From the NCBI RefSeq assembly GCF_020886315.1, contig NZ_AP025226.1, forward strand, positions 62,001 through 126,000: 64,000 nucleotides of DNA, written 5' to 3'. Positions 9,291 to 19,293 of the stretch are shown here, in pieces. The position numbers and the translations under genes were made by a program. Under the pieces are notes generated by a model, which worked only from the letters and a program-made list of their open reading frames with translations, was not told where the DNA came from and ran no database searches. Source of the stretch: Saccharolobus caldissimus (lineage in GTDB: Archaea; Thermoproteota; Thermoprotei_A; Sulfolobales; Sulfolobaceae). Position 1 is the first letter of the stretch. Every line of letters starts with the position of its first letter.

Positions 9291-9566
9291 ATGGCAGATG
9301 TATTAGTTGTGCTAAAAGTTTACCCAGATAGTGACGAGATTAATTTAGATAACTTATATGGGGATATAAGTAATAGTTTACCTAAGGAATATAAAATAGT
9401 TAAAAAGGAAACCGAACCCATTGCATTCGGTTTAAAAGCGTTAATATTATACATTCAAATGCCAGAGCAAATGGAAGGGGGTACAGACAATTTAGAAGAA
9501 ATAGTAAATAATATACAAGGAGTTAGTCATGCCGAAGTTGTAGGGATAACAAGATTAGGATTCTAA
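9291..9566 (+). CDS. Translation elongation factor aEF1B (EF-1 beta)
   Basis: 91 aa, the size of the archaeal nucleotide-exchange factor for aEF1A. 'MADVLVVLKVYPDSDEI', 'EPIAFGLKALILYIQMPE', 'GGTDNLEEIVNNIQGVSHAEVVGITRLGF' match the C-terminal exchange domain of eukaryotic EF-1 beta. It promotes GDP release from the EF-1 alpha encoded at 48967-50274. Confidence 0.95.
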   Translation: MADVLVVLKVYPDSDEINLDNLYGDISNSLPKEYKIVKKETEPIAFGLKALILYIQMPEQMEGGTDNLEEIVNNIQGVSHAEVVGITRLGF

Positions 9567-9630
9567 TAAACTCTTTGGTACGTTAGTTCTTATATATCCT
9601 TTATACGCTAAAATATTTTGGAGATAAAAA

Positions 9631-11937
9631 TTGAGCACTAGTTCTGGTGAAGAACAGAAGCCTCAAAGAAAAGAACTCATACTTAGGGTAATGGAAGCTA
9701 GGCAGAAAGACGTTGGAAGGGGAAAAGTAAGAATAGACATAGATTTACTCTCTCAAATTGATGTTAGCCCTGGCGATGTCGTAGAGATAGAGGGTACTAG
9801 AAAGACTGCTGCGATAGCATGGCCATTATCTCCAGAAGATGCGACTGGTGAAAAAGATATAATAAGAATGGATGGGATAACAAGGAAGAACGCTGGAGTT
9901 TCGATAGGAGATAAGGTAATAGTGAGAAAAGCTTTAGTAAAACCAGCTAATATGGTAAAATTAGCTCCATCCAATTTCTCAATAACTGTCGATCCAGGAT
10001 TTATTAGCTATGTAAAGAAAAGATTAAAAGAATTTCCATTAGTTGAAGGAGATACTGTGCTAATCCCAGTTTTAGGTCAAGCAATACCATTCACAGTAGT
10101 CCAGGTAAAGCCTGCAGGTATAGTCTTAGTAAATGATGAAACGATAATAAATATATCAGATAAGCCAGTAGAACCTTCCAGATATCCTAGAGTTACTTAT
10201 GAAGATATAGGGGGAATGAAAAATATAATCGAAAAGGTAAGGGAACTGGTTGAATTACCGTTAAGACATCCGGAATTATTTAAGAGATTAGGAATAGAGC
10301 CCCCTAAAGGTATATTACTTTACGGTCCTCCGGGTGTTGGAAAAACGCTATTAGCTAAAGCGATAGCAAATGAAACAGACGCTTACTTTACATCAATTAA
10401 TGGTCCAGAAATAATGAGTAAATTTTACGGTGAAAGCGAGCAAAGATTAAGGGAAATATTTGAAGATGCTAAAAAACACGCACCTGCTATAATATTCATA
10501 GATGAAATAGATGCAATAGCGCCAAAAAGGGATGAAGTAATAGGAGAAGTGGAAAGAAGAGTTGTGGCGCAACTGCTCACATTAATGGACGGACTTGAGA
10601 ATAGAGGAAATGTGATTGTAATTGCAGCAACAAATAGACCAAGTGCTGTAGACCCGGCACTAAGAAGACCAGGGAGATTTGATAGAGAAATAGAAATTCC
10701 ATTGCCAGATAAGCAAGGAAGATTAGAAATCTTGCAGATACATACCAGAAATATGCCCCTATCTAAAGATGTAGATTTAGAAAAATTAGCGGATATGACA
10801 CATGGATATACTGGTGCTGATTTAGCTGCATTAGTTAGAGAAGCCGCAATGAATGCTTTAAGAAGATACTTGCCTAAAATAGATTTGAATCAAGACAAGA
10901 TACCACCAGAAATTCTAGAGTCAATGGAAGTTAAAATGGAGGATTTCATAAATGCATTTAAAGAAATAGTACCTAGTGGATTAAGGGAAATTTATATAGA
11001 AGTACCAGAAGTAAGATGGTCAGATATAGGTGGACTTGAAGATATTAAAGAGGAATTAAAAGAAGTAGTAGAATACCCATTAAAATATCCAGAATTGTAT
11101 GAGAATTCTGGTATAGAACCACCTAAGGGTATATTGTTGTTTGGTCCTCCAGGTACTGGAAAGACAATGCTCGCAAAAGCAGTAGCGACTGAGAGCGGAG
11201 CAAACTTCATAGCAGTAAGAGGACCAGAAATACTATCCAAATGGGTGGGTGAAAGTGAAAAAGCAGTAAGAGAGATATTCCGAAAGGCAAGAATGTACGC
11301 TCCTGCTGTGATTTTCTTTGATGAAATAGATGCAATAGCACCTATAAGAGGAATTTCATACGATTCTGGAGTAACAGAAAGGATAGTAAATCAATTATTA
11401 GCGGAAATGGATGGTATAGAAAAATTAGAAAATGTAGTTGTAATAGCTGCAACTAATAGACCAGATATATTAGATCCCGCATTACTAAGACCAGGTAGAT
11501 TTGAAAAATTAATTTATGTTCCTCCGCCTGATAAAAAAGCTAGGATTGAAATATTAAAAGTTCATACTAAAAATATAGTAATAGGTGAAGATGTTAGTTT
11601 GGAAGAGATAGCAGAAAAAACAGAAGGATATACTGGTGCTGATTTAGCTGCATTAGTTAGAGAAGCCGCAATGAGAGCGATTAGAGAGAGCATGAAGATT
11701 TGTATAGAGAGAGTTAATGAGCTCTGTAAGCCTAATGATGTAGAATGTAAGGATAAATCCATGAAAGAATGTATGAAGATGAATGGAGTTAAAGTATCTT
11801 TAAGGCATTTTGAAGATGCTATGAGAAAAGTGAAACCATCAGTAACACAAGACATGATACAGTTCTATCAAAACTGGGTAGAAAAAGCTAGGCAGCAATT
11901 ACCTAAAACTACGGTAAAGCCTAGTACATATGTGTGA
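9631..11937 (+). CDS. cdc48: Cdc48/VCP/p97-like AAA ATPase
   Basis: 768 aa, TTG start behind a GGAG site. Order: N domain with double-psi barrel and beta-clam (about 10-185), D1 AAA module (Walker A GPPGVGKT near 233, Walker [13 protein letters not shown] near 286), D2 AAA module (GPPGTGKT near 506, [12 protein letters not shown] near 559). It is a hexameric protein unfoldase working with the archaeal proteasome and ESCRT-related processes. A short cysteine-containing insert (Cys residues around 692-711) lies within the D2 lid and is not typical of eukaryotic p97. An upstream TATA-like run (CTTATATATCC) lies about 45 bp before the start. The stop overlaps the next gene by GTGA. Confidence 0.97.
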   Translation: MSTSSGEEQKPQRKELILRVMEARQKDVGRGKVRIDIDLLSQIDVSPGDVVEIEGTRKTAAIAWPLSPEDATGEKDIIRMDGITRKNAGVSIGDKVIVRKALVKPANMVKLAPSNFSITVDPGFISYVKKRLKEFPLVEGDTVLIPVLGQAIPFTVVQVKPAGIVLVNDETIINISDKPVEPSRYPRVTYEDIGGMKNIIEKVRELVELPLRHPELFKRLGIEPPKGILLYGPPGVGKTLLAKAIANETDAYFTSINGPEIMSKFYGESEQRLREIFEDAKKHAPAIIFIDEIDAIAPKRDEVIGEVERRVVAQLLTLMDGLENRGNVIVIAATNRPSAVDPALRRPGRFDREIEIPLPDKQGRLEILQIHTRNMPLSKDVDLEKLADMTHGYTGADLAALVREAAMNALRRYLPKIDLNQDKIPPEILESMEVKMEDFINAFKEIVPSGLREIYIEVPEVRWSDIGGLEDIKEELKEVVEYPLKYPELYENSGIEPPKGILLFGPPGTGKTMLAKAVATESGANFIAVRGPEILSKWVGESEKAVREIFRKARMYAPAVIFFDEIDAIAPIRGISYDSGVTERIVNQLLAEMDGIEKLENVVVIAATNRPDILDPALLRPGRFEKLIYVPPPDKKARIEILKVHTKNIVIGEDVSLEEIAEKTEGYTGADLAALVREAAMRAIRESMKICIERVNELCKPNDVECKDKSMKECMKMNGVKVSLRHFEDAMRKVKPSVTQDMIQFYQNWVEKARQQLPKTTVKPSTYV

Positions 11938-12170
11938 AAATTATGTGGAGAAGTATACCACTTTATAATATTGTCTTAGAGAAAATAAGGAAGTATAGCA
12001 ATATAAGGGACGATGACCTTTTTAAGGAAGTAAAGAACTCTGTAAATTACGATATTTCATATAATGATTTTTTAAAGACATTAATGGCGTTAGAAATTCG
12101 TGGTTACATATCAGTATCTTTAATTAAGGAGAATATAAGAATGATAACATATATAGGTGATAAGGAATAG
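11934..12170 (+). CDS. Small conserved-context protein, possible winged helix
   Basis: 78 aa, GTG start within the GTGA overlap with cdc48; its last bases overlap the proposed ATA start of fen1 (ATAG). The sequence is charged and helical ('[45 protein letters not shown]'), with a pattern resembling a small winged helix-turn-helix (two helices then a beta wing). I do not recognise a named family. Translational coupling between cdc48 and fen1 suggests a role in DNA replication or chromatin turnover, but this is only context. Confidence 0.6.
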   Translation: MKIMWRSIPLYNIVLEKIRKYSNIRDDDLFKEVKNSVNYDISYNDFLKTLMALEIRGYISVSLIKENIRMITYIGDKE

Positions 12171-13222
12171 GTGTAGATTTAGCTGATCTTGTAAAGGAAG
12201 TAAAAAGGGAAATCTCATTTGCGGAAATAAAAGGAAAGAAAGTAAGCATAGATGCCTATAACGCACTATACCAATTTTTAGCAGCTATTAGACAACCAGA
12301 TGGAACTCCTCTAATGGATTCACAAGGTAGAATAACTAGCCATTTAAGTGGACTTTTTTATAGGACAATTAATATTTTAGAAGAGGGAATAATTCCAATA
12401 TATGTTTTTGATGGAAAACCACCAGAAGAAAAAAGAGCAGAATTAGAAAGAAGGAAAAAGATCAAAGAAGAGGCTGAAAAGAAATTAGAGAAGGCTAAAG
12501 TAGAGGGAAAGGTAGAAGATATGCGAAAATACTCACAAGCTGCAATTAAACTCACAAACGAAATGGTCGATGAAAGTAAAAAATTATTAGAAAATATGGG
12601 AATACCAGTTATACAGGCACCTTCCGAGGGAGAGGCTGAAGCAGCTTATCTAAACTTAATAGGTATTACCTGGGCTTCAGCTAGTCAAGATTATGATTCT
12701 ATTTTATTTGGTGCTAAAAGACTTATAAGAAATCTAACAATAACAGGTAAGAGAAAGTTACCAAATAAAGATGTTTACGTAGAAATTACGCCAGAAATTG
12801 TGGAGACGGATCTGCTTCTTAAAAAATTAGGAATTACTAGAGAACAATTAATAGATATAGCAATTTTAATTGGAACAGATTATAATCCTGGAGGAATTAA
12901 AGGAATAGGACCGGAAAGGGCGTTAAAAATAATTAAAAAATATGGTAAAATCGAAAAGGCAATTGAATATGGAGAAATTCCTAAAAGGGATATAACGTTC
13001 GATATAAATGAAATAAGGAATTTATTCCTTAATCCACAAGTAATTAAACCAGAAAAAAACATAGATCTAGGAGAACCAGATGAAAATAAAATTTTGGAAA
13101 TACTCGTAAAGGAACATAATTTCAGTGAAGATAGAGTAAAAAATGGAATACAAAGGTTGTTAAAAGCTATAAGAGAAGCTAAAGGTATGTCAAGGCAAAC
13201 TGGGTTAGATCAATGGTTTTAA
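12167..13222 (+). CDS. fen: Flap endonuclease FEN-1, apparent ATA start
   Basis: Structure-specific 5' nuclease for Okazaki fragment processing. Reading from ATA at 12167 gives 351 aa with the family's N-terminus: (M)[40 protein letters not shown]. Catalytic acidic residues follow: the SIDAYN Asp, VFDGKPP, PSEGEAEAA, ASQDYDSI and LIGTDYN; helix-hairpin-helix [16 protein letters not shown]-terminal PCNA-binding QTGLDQWF. The only ATG in frame before these motifs, at 12314, would delete the first catalytic Asp and the conserved Gly2. Between the in-frame stop upstream and 12314 no ATG, GTG or TTG exists; a GGTGA Shine-Dalgarno (12156-12160) sits 6 nt before the ATA. Confidence 0.9.
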   Translation: MGVDLADLVKEVKREISFAEIKGKKVSIDAYNALYQFLAAIRQPDGTPLMDSQGRITSHLSGLFYRTINILEEGIIPIYVFDGKPPEEKRAELERRKKIKEEAEKKLEKAKVEGKVEDMRKYSQAAIKLTNEMVDESKKLLENMGIPVIQAPSEGEAEAAYLNLIGITWASASQDYDSILFGAKRLIRNLTITGKRKLPNKDVYVEITPEIVETDLLLKKLGITREQLIDIAILIGTDYNPGGIKGIGPERALKIIKKYGKIEKAIEYGEIPKRDITFDINEIRNLFLNPQVIKPEKNIDLGEPDENKILEILVKEHNFSEDRVKNGIQRLLKAIREAKGMSRQTGLDQWF

Positions 13223-13351
13223 AACGTTTTATGATAACTTCTGATAGTAATTATTTATAATTCCATTATATTGAAATTAAGATAATCAATTCTTAAATCT
13301 GCTCTATATTTGGAGGTAAGTTTAAAGTCATTTATACGTATTTAATATTCT

Positions 13352-13999
13352 GTGACAGTAAGAGATTATTATCCAATCTTTATTGACCTTTCACATTTTA
13401 ACGTTTTAATTATAGGTGGTGGCAAAATAGGAACTAAAAGAGCATTGACTATGAAAAAATATGGGGCTAATGTAACGGTTTTAAGTTTAAGTTTTTCTCA
13501 AGAACTTCAAAACTCAAATATAAGTCTCATTAAAGGAGATGCAAGCTTAATTGATACTAATTTTTTACAAAAATTTGATTTAATATTAACTTGTACAAAT
13601 AATTTCGAGCTAAATAAAAAAATTTGCGATCTAGCTAAGAAAATACGAAAATTATGCAATAATCCAACTAACATAAAAGATTCCAATTTTATAGTGCCAA
13701 TTTTTTATTCAGATAAAGATTTAGAGATAGCTATAACAACTAGAGGCAAATCTAGTATTTTAGCTAAGGAAATTTTATCTAAAGTTAAAGATCTAATAAA
13801 CAATGATGAGATGAGGAACTTATTAGATGCTATGTATAACGTAAAACTATTATTAAAAGAGAAAATAAAAGATCCTTCAATTAGATATATATTGTATCAC
13901 AAGATATATGATGATGAAGTATTTAGATCATATGCAAGCAAGGGAAATTTAAATAAGGCCTTAAATAGAGTGGAGGAGATAATTAATGAATACAAATAG
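13352..13999 (+). CDS. Precorrin-2 dehydrogenase / sirohydrochlorin branch enzyme (Met8/CysG N-domain type)
   Basis: 215 aa, GTG start. N-terminal Rossmann domain '[40 protein letters not shown]' (GGGKIG near 22-27), followed by '[39 protein letters not shown]' typical of the dimerisation part of Met8p/CysG. It would oxidise precorrin-2 to sirohydrochlorin with NAD+. First gene of the tetrapyrrole operon, overlapping hemA by 14 bp. It lacks the methyltransferase half of bacterial CysG. An AT-rich TATTTAATATT just upstream of the start may be the promoter. Confidence 0.88.
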   Translation: MTVRDYYPIFIDLSHFNVLIIGGGKIGTKRALTMKKYGANVTVLSLSFSQELQNSNISLIKGDASLIDTNFLQKFDLILTCTNNFELNKKICDLAKKIRKLCNNPTNIKDSNFIVPIFYSDKDLEIAITTRGKSSILAKEILSKVKDLINNDEMRNLLDAMYNVKLLLKEKIKDPSIRYILYHKIYDDEVFRSYASKGNLNKALNRVEEIINEYK

Positions 14000-15245
14000 C
14001 GACGAATTTATAAATAATTACTGTTCAGTAATATTTACATATAAAACCGTTGGTATTAGTGACTTGCATTCATATTATTTACGAGAAACTGAGATAAAAA
14101 TGCTTCACAATCTAGTAAATGCAGAGCTAGTAGTATTACAAACATGTAATAGGGTAGAAATGTACCTATATTCTCCTAATAAAATTAAAGATGAAGTAGA
14201 CAAGATTATACAATACTTAAACGCAGTTCATAAGAAACCCATAGGTGATCAAGCTAAAATTCTTTGCGGAAGGGAAGCGATAAGACATTTATTTTTAGTA
14301 GCAAGTGGAGCAGACTCACTCGCTATAGGAGAGTATGAAATCCTCTCTCAAATTAGATCCACTATTGATATGTTTAGAAAAATGGGTATAAGCGGAAAAT
14401 ACTTGCAAATACTTTTTGAAAGAGCAATTAAGGTGGGTAGAAGAGTTAGAGAAAAAACAAACATCTCAAAAGGTAAAGTAGGCATTTACTCCATTGCGAT
14501 AGATGAGGCTAAGAAAATTGTGGGAGATATTACTAATAAAAGAATTGCAATAGTAGGTGCGGGCGAAATGGGTGAAAAATTTGCCAGCATGTTATATAAT
14601 GAAGGAGCTAAAAACGTGACAATATTAAATAGAACTGTAGAAAAAGCTAAAGCATTAGCGTTAAAATATAACTATAATTATGACAGTTTAAATCTAGAGA
14701 AAATAGGGAATTTTGATATAGCTTTTATAGCAATCTCTCATGATTTTATACAAATTGAGAATAAGTGGAAAACTTTAATAATAGATGTGTCAATTCCCCC
14801 ATTATTTAGTGGAAATAATGTCATCACGCTTAAAGAATTGGAAAAAATTTCGCTGGTTAACTTAAAGGCTAGAGAAGAAGAGATGAAAAAAATAGAGGAA
14901 ATTGTTAATGAAGGAATTGATGAGTTTATATATGATTACAAAAAAGAAATTTATGATGAAATAATAGGTATAATTATGCATAGAATAGAAAATATCAGAA
15001 AAAATGAAGTAATAAGAGCAATTAATGAGCTCCAGAAATTAGGTATAAGAAGTCAAGATGCCTTAGAAATAGTTGATTTGATGAGCAAGTCTATGATTAA
15101 AAAGATATTTGAACCATTGTTTAGCAACGTTAAGGACATTGTTTTTAATGGCGGAGACTCGATTAACTACATTAACTTCCTAGTGAATATATTTAAGGAT
15201 GGTAACATTCCCAGTAATAAGACCGAGAAGATTAAGGAAAAATAA
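13986..15245 (+). CDS. hemA: Glutamyl-tRNA reductase
   Basis: 419 aa. First committed step of C5-pathway 5-aminolevulinate synthesis: reduces glutamyl-tRNA-Glu to glutamate-1-semialdehyde with NADPH. Visible: '[17 protein letters not shown]' with the catalytic Cys (about residue 57), '[17 protein letters not shown]', and the NADPH Rossmann motif '[17 protein letters not shown]' near 192-208, then a C-terminal helical dimerisation domain. GGAGG precedes the start inside the upstream gene. Overlaps hemB by 47 bp. Confidence 0.97.
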   Translation: MNTNSDEFINNYCSVIFTYKTVGISDLHSYYLRETEIKMLHNLVNAELVVLQTCNRVEMYLYSPNKIKDEVDKIIQYLNAVHKKPIGDQAKILCGREAIRHLFLVASGADSLAIGEYEILSQIRSTIDMFRKMGISGKYLQILFERAIKVGRRVREKTNISKGKVGIYSIAIDEAKKIVGDITNKRIAIVGAGEMGEKFASMLYNEGAKNVTILNRTVEKAKALALKYNYNYDSLNLEKIGNFDIAFIAISHDFIQIENKWKTLIIDVSIPPLFSGNNVITLKELEKISLVNLKAREEEMKKIEEIVNEGIDEFIYDYKKEIYDEIIGIIMHRIENIRKNEVIRAINELQKLGIRSQDALEIVDLMSKSMIKKIFEPLFSNVKDIVFNGGDSINYINFLVNIFKDGNIPSNKTEKIKEK

Positions 15246-16209
15246 GTTAATAAGGGATTTAGTAGCTGAAACTGAATTATCAGAAAAAGATCTTATATTA
15301 CCTATATTTATAAAGGAAAGTATAAACGAACCAGAACCAATTAGCAGTATGCCAGGAATAAATAGGTATCCTCTTAATGACAAGTTAATTAATTATGTTG
15401 AGACAAGTTATGAAAACGGAATAAGAAGCGTTATATTATTTGGTATACCATCGTATAAGGATGATATAGCATCGTCTGCCTATGATAAAAATGGTGTAAT
15501 TCAAAGAGCTGTGAGAATGATAAAAGATAGTTTCGGCGATAAGATTATAGTGATTACAGATGAGTGTACAGATGAATATACATCACATGGACATTGTGGT
15601 TTAGTCAGATATAAGGACTCAACGTATATAATAGATAACGATGAGAGTTTAAAAATACATGCAAAAATAGCTTTAAGTCAGGCAGAAGCCGGGGCTGATA
15701 TTATAGCTCCTTCAAGCATGATGGATGGGGTAGTTGGAGAAATAAGAAAAGCCTTAGATGAAGCAGGTTTCTATGAAACGCTAATTATGTCATATAGCGT
15801 AAAATACGCGTCAGCATTGTATGGACCATTTAGAGAAGCAGCTTATTCTAAACCAGCATTTGGAGATAGAAGAGGATATCAAATGGATCCGAGAAATGCC
15901 TTTGAAGCTCTCAAAGAAGCAAAATTGGACATAGAAGAAGGTGCTGACATATTAATGGTAAAACCTGCCCATACATATTTAGATGTTATTAGATTAGTCA
16001 AGACAAATTTCCCAGAATACCCTTTAGCAGCATATCATGTAAGTGGGGAATATAGTATGATTAAGGCTGCTGCAATTAACGGTTGGATAGATGAGAGAAC
16101 GGTTGTGCTAGAGATAACTACAGCAATCAAGAGGGCAGGGGCGGATTTTATTATAACATACTATGCTAATGAAATAGCTAGATGGATAAAAGAGGGTGTA
16201 CCTTTTTGA
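15199..16209 (+). CDS. hemB: 5-aminolevulinate dehydratase (porphobilinogen synthase)
   Basis: 336 aa. N-terminus '[31 protein letters not shown]' is the canonical HemB opening. Zinc-site cysteines in '[18 protein letters not shown]' (about 118-135), Schiff-base lysines in '[19 protein letters not shown]' and '[12 protein letters not shown]'. Condenses two 5-aminolevulinates to porphobilinogen. Overlaps hemA (47 bp) and hemL. Confidence 0.97.
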   Translation: MVTFPVIRPRRLRKNKLIRDLVAETELSEKDLILPIFIKESINEPEPISSMPGINRYPLNDKLINYVETSYENGIRSVILFGIPSYKDDIASSAYDKNGVIQRAVRMIKDSFGDKIIVITDECTDEYTSHGHCGLVRYKDSTYIIDNDESLKIHAKIALSQAEAGADIIAPSSMMDGVVGEIRKALDEAGFYETLIMSYSVKYASALYGPFREAAYSKPAFGDRRGYQMDPRNAFEALKEAKLDIEEGADILMVKPAHTYLDVIRLVKTNFPEYPLAAYHVSGEYSMIKAAAINGWIDERTVVLEITTAIKRAGADFIITYYANEIARWIKEGVPF

Positions 16210-17465
16210 CAAACAGTGAAGAATTGTGGAAAGAAGCTAATAAGCTATTTGCAGGAGGAGTTAATAGTCCTGTTAGGGCAGCAGTTAAACCATTTCCTTT
16301 TTTCGTAGAACGAGGAAAGGGGGCAATAATATATACAGTTGAAGGCAAAAGATTAATAGACTATGTATTAGGCTATGGGCCTTTAATTTTAGGTCATTCT
16401 CCAGATTCGGTTAAAGAAAAACTTATCAAACAGTTAGATAAAGGTTGGTTGTTTGGAACACCGTCAGAATTAGAGATAGAATTAGCAAGAAAAATAACAT
16501 CCCACATACCCTCTGCACAAAAAGTAAGATTTGTAAATAGTGGGACAGAAGCTACAATGAATGCGATAAGACTTGCAAGAGGTTACACTAAACGAAGCAA
16601 AATATTAAAATTTAATGGTAACTATCATGGGTCACATGATTATGTACTAATAGAGGCAGGAAGTGCAGCTACAGAATATAGTATACCAACATCTGACGGA
16701 ATACCAGTTGAAATTATAAAAACTGTAGAGGTATGTGAATTTAATGATCTTGATTGCGTAAATAGTAAACTAAAAAAGGAAGATGTAGCAGGAGTTATCG
16801 TAGAGCCAATAATGGGTAACTCTGGAGTTATATTGCCCGAAAAGGAATTTTTAAAGGGATTAAGAGAACTTACACGAACCTATAATTCTCTTTTAATATT
16901 TGACGAAGTGATAACTGGTTTTAGAGTAAGTATAGGTGGAGCTCAAACACTATACCAAATATATCCAGATATTACTACACTAGGGAAAATAATAGGTGGA
17001 GGATTACCAATAGGTGCAATAGCTGGTAAGGCCGATATAATAGACAATTTTACACCTTCTGGTAAGGTGTTTAATGCAGGAACATTTAATGCTAATCCAC
17101 TCTCCATGGCTGCAGGTATTGCAACTATAGAAGAGTTAGAAAAAGGCTACCCATATAATATAGCTAATAAAGCAGCTAAGGCAATTGTAGAAGAATTAGA
17201 AAATATAATAAAGGTAAAACATACAATAAATCACATTTCTAGTATGTTTCAAATATTTTTTGGAGTAGATAACATTAAGAACTATTCTGATGTGAAGAAA
17301 GCTAATAGGGAATATTATATGAGACTTCATGAACTATTGCTAAGAGAAGGTGTCTTCATACCGCCAAGTCAATACGAGACAATATTTACCTCAGCTTCTC
17401 ACGATAATGATATAGTTAATGAGACCTTGTATAAATTTAAAAAAGTTATAAGTGAGTTAATGTGA
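16206..17465 (+). CDS. hemL: Glutamate-1-semialdehyde 2,1-aminomutase
   Basis: 419 aa from the preferred TTG at 16206, which overlaps the hemB stop as TTGA and has GGTG (16195-16198) at good spacing; an ATG in frame at 16182 would add eight residues. PLP enzyme converting glutamate-1-semialdehyde to 5-aminolevulinate: '[12 protein letters not shown]' opening, '[20 protein letters not shown]', '[14 protein letters not shown]' and the PLP lysine in '[15 protein letters not shown]' . Completes the C5 pathway begun by hemA. Confidence 0.97.
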   Translation: MTNSEELWKEANKLFAGGVNSPVRAAVKPFPFFVERGKGAIIYTVEGKRLIDYVLGYGPLILGHSPDSVKEKLIKQLDKGWLFGTPSELEIELARKITSHIPSAQKVRFVNSGTEATMNAIRLARGYTKRSKILKFNGNYHGSHDYVLIEAGSAATEYSIPTSDGIPVEIIKTVEVCEFNDLDCVNSKLKKEDVAGVIVEPIMGNSGVILPEKEFLKGLRELTRTYNSLLIFDEVITGFRVSIGGAQTLYQIYPDITTLGKIIGGGLPIGAIAGKADIIDNFTPSGKVFNAGTFNANPLSMAAGIATIEELEKGYPYNIANKAAKAIVEELENIIKVKHTINHISSMFQIFFGVDNIKNYSDVKKANREYYMRLHELLLREGVFIPPSQYETIFTSASHDNDIVNETLYKFKKVISELM

Positions 17466-18343
17466 AAATACGAATTGCATCTAGAGGCAGTAAACTAAGT
17501 AAAATTCAGGTAGATATGGTAGGACAGAAATTAAAAGAGTTAGGAATAGAATATGAAATGATAGAAATTAAGACAAAAGCCGATATTTTCTCTAATGAAC
17601 CTCTATATAAATTAGGGAAAGGGGTATTTGAAAAGGAAGTTAATGAAGCTGTATTAGAAGGTAAAGCAGATATTGCGGTACATAGTATGAAAGATATACT
17701 TACACAAATAAATCCGAATCTAGAAATATTTGGAGTACTTAAAAGAGATCCCCCTAATGACGTACTAATATCTGATAAAAACATAGATAAAATAGAGTCT
17801 AATGCTATTATAGGTACAAGTAGCATTAGACGAAAAAACTTCGTAACTTTTTTAAGAGGAGATCTACAAGTCAAAGATCTCAGAGGAAACGTAGATACTA
17901 GAATTAAAAAGTATTTATCAGGCGAATATAACGCTATAATAGTAGCAGAAGCTTCTATAAAAAGATTAAATATAAATGTGAAATATTTTAGACTTAATAT
18001 TTATGATTTCACACCAGAGCCAAATCAAGGGATAATAGTCGTTATAGGAAGGAAGAAAGACGAAGAGCTTAAGAAGATTTTTAAAAAAATTAATGATGAA
18101 GATACTTTAGCAGAAGCCTTAGCAGAAAGGGCTGCAGTCAGTATATTAGGTGGGGGATGTCATTCTCCTATTGGTGTACTGTTTCGTAAAGAAGGAAATG
18201 AATTATTTGGTATCGGAAGCTTTAGCGATGGAAAAAGAAAAATTACGACTATAATTAGCAAATCAGGAGACCCGGTTCAAATAGGATCAGAATTAGGACT
18301 TATGCTAAAAAAGGAGATAAAAAATGAGGGTATTATTTTTTAG
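17462..18343 (+). CDS. hemC: Porphobilinogen deaminase (hydroxymethylbilane synthase)
   Basis: 293 aa, GTG start in a GTGA overlap with hemL. '[17 protein letters not shown]' opening, '[23 protein letters not shown]' with the catalytic Asp region, '[31 protein letters not shown]' substrate-binding Arg cluster, and the cofactor-carrying Cys in '[12 protein letters not shown]' near residue 236. Polymerises four porphobilinogens to hydroxymethylbilane. Confidence 0.97.
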   Translation: MKIRIASRGSKLSKIQVDMVGQKLKELGIEYEMIEIKTKADIFSNEPLYKLGKGVFEKEVNEAVLEGKADIAVHSMKDILTQINPNLEIFGVLKRDPPNDVLISDKNIDKIESNAIIGTSSIRRKNFVTFLRGDLQVKDLRGNVDTRIKKYLSGEYNAIIVAEASIKRLNINVKYFRLNIYDFTPEPNQGIIVVIGRKKDEELKKIFKKINDEDTLAEALAERAAVSILGGGCHSPIGVLFRKEGNELFGIGSFSDGKRKITTIISKSGDPVQIGSELGLMLKKEIKNEGIIF

Positions 18344-19034
18344 ACCAGAAGAAATAACGCAAAGTTTTAAAGATTATCTAGGATTATTAAGTAACCAAAA
18401 ATTGGAAATAATAAATATACCTCTATTTAAAATAAAATGTATAAAATATACTTTGCCTAATAATATTAATGAATATGAAGCCATAGCGTTCACTAGTCAA
18501 AATTCAGTATTATGTTTTACTCATATAAATGAAATTAAAAATCATAAGATATATGCAATAGGTGATGAGACATCTGAGTTACTAAGAAATATATTCAATA
18601 TAAATCCTATAATCCCTAAGCGGTTCACTAGTATAGAATTAGCTAAAAAATTATTAGAGGATAGAGTAACTAGTGTAATTGCAATAAGAAGTAAAAGAGC
18701 TTCTGACGATATGAAAAAGATATTAGAGGGTAAAATTCGATATATCGAAATATATGATTATGACATAGAGATAATAGAAGAGAATATTGAAAAAGCAAGA
18801 AATCTTATAGAAAATTGTAAGATAGATGGCATTGCAATAACTAGTTCATTAATAGCAAAAATTATAGGAAAATACATTAATAATAGTTGTAATATAAAAA
18901 TTTTCAGTATAGGTCCACTAACAACTAGAGCTTTAATGGAAACTATAAATGGGGTAAAAATAATAGAAAGTAAAACCCATTCTATAAAGGGTATCTTAGA
19001 AACTATTATAATGGAGATGAAATCAAATGGATGA
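18324..19034 (+). CDS. hemD: Uroporphyrinogen-III synthase
   Basis: 236 aa, overlapping hemC by 20 bp. HemD proteins diverge strongly, but the two-lobe pattern is visible: '[13 protein letters not shown]' and '[12 protein letters not shown]' in one lobe, '[13 protein letters not shown]' and '[14 protein letters not shown]' in the other, matching the S/T-rich substrate loops and the G-x-TA/TT motif of the family. Position immediately after hemC supports the call. It closes hydroxymethylbilane to uroporphyrinogen III, the substrate for siroheme/heme branches. Confidence 0.88.
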   Translation: MRVLFFRPEEITQSFKDYLGLLSNQKLEIINIPLFKIKCIKYTLPNNINEYEAIAFTSQNSVLCFTHINEIKNHKIYAIGDETSELLRNIFNINPIIPKRFTSIELAKKLLEDRVTSVIAIRSKRASDDMKKILEGKIRYIEIYDYDIEIIEENIEKARNLIENCKIDGIAITSSLIAKIIGKYINNSCNIKIFSIGPLTTRALMETINGVKIIESKTHSIKGILETIIMEMKSNG

Positions 19035-19284
19035 CATTAAAAATCTTACACTGAAGGTTATTAAATCAATTGACAATACAATAATTGATGATACATTACA
19101 GATCAAATACTATCAAAGCTTTAAGGATAGATTTGATGTTTTTGGAGAATATCAAAATCAAATTGGAATTTTTGAATTTGCTATAAGCTTCGATAAAAAA
19201 GGCAATTTAAAAAGATCACATATAAATATGATAAGCCCTAAAAAAATAAGAAATGAATTGGAAAAGAAGATATATAGAAAATAG
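19027..19284 (+). CDS. Small conserved-operon protein of unknown function
   Basis: 85 aa; overlaps hemD by 8 bp and ends directly at the Shine-Dalgarno of the next gene. Mixed alpha/beta, charged, with no cysteines, membrane segment or motif I recognise ('NLTLKVIKSIDNTIIDDTLQIKYYQSFKDRFDVFGEYQNQIGIFEFAISF'). Tight overlap argues that it is a real translated gene of the tetrapyrrole operon. Confidence 0.6.
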   Translation: MDDIKNLTLKVIKSIDNTIIDDTLQIKYYQSFKDRFDVFGEYQNQIGIFEFAISFDKKGNLKRSHINMISPKKIRNELEKKIYRK

Positions 19285-19293
19285 GTGCACATT

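Noticed and set aside
12314-13222. FEN-1 starting at the ATG 12314
   Set aside because: This would remove the conserved N-terminus and first catalytic Asp, all encoded in the same frame just upstream.
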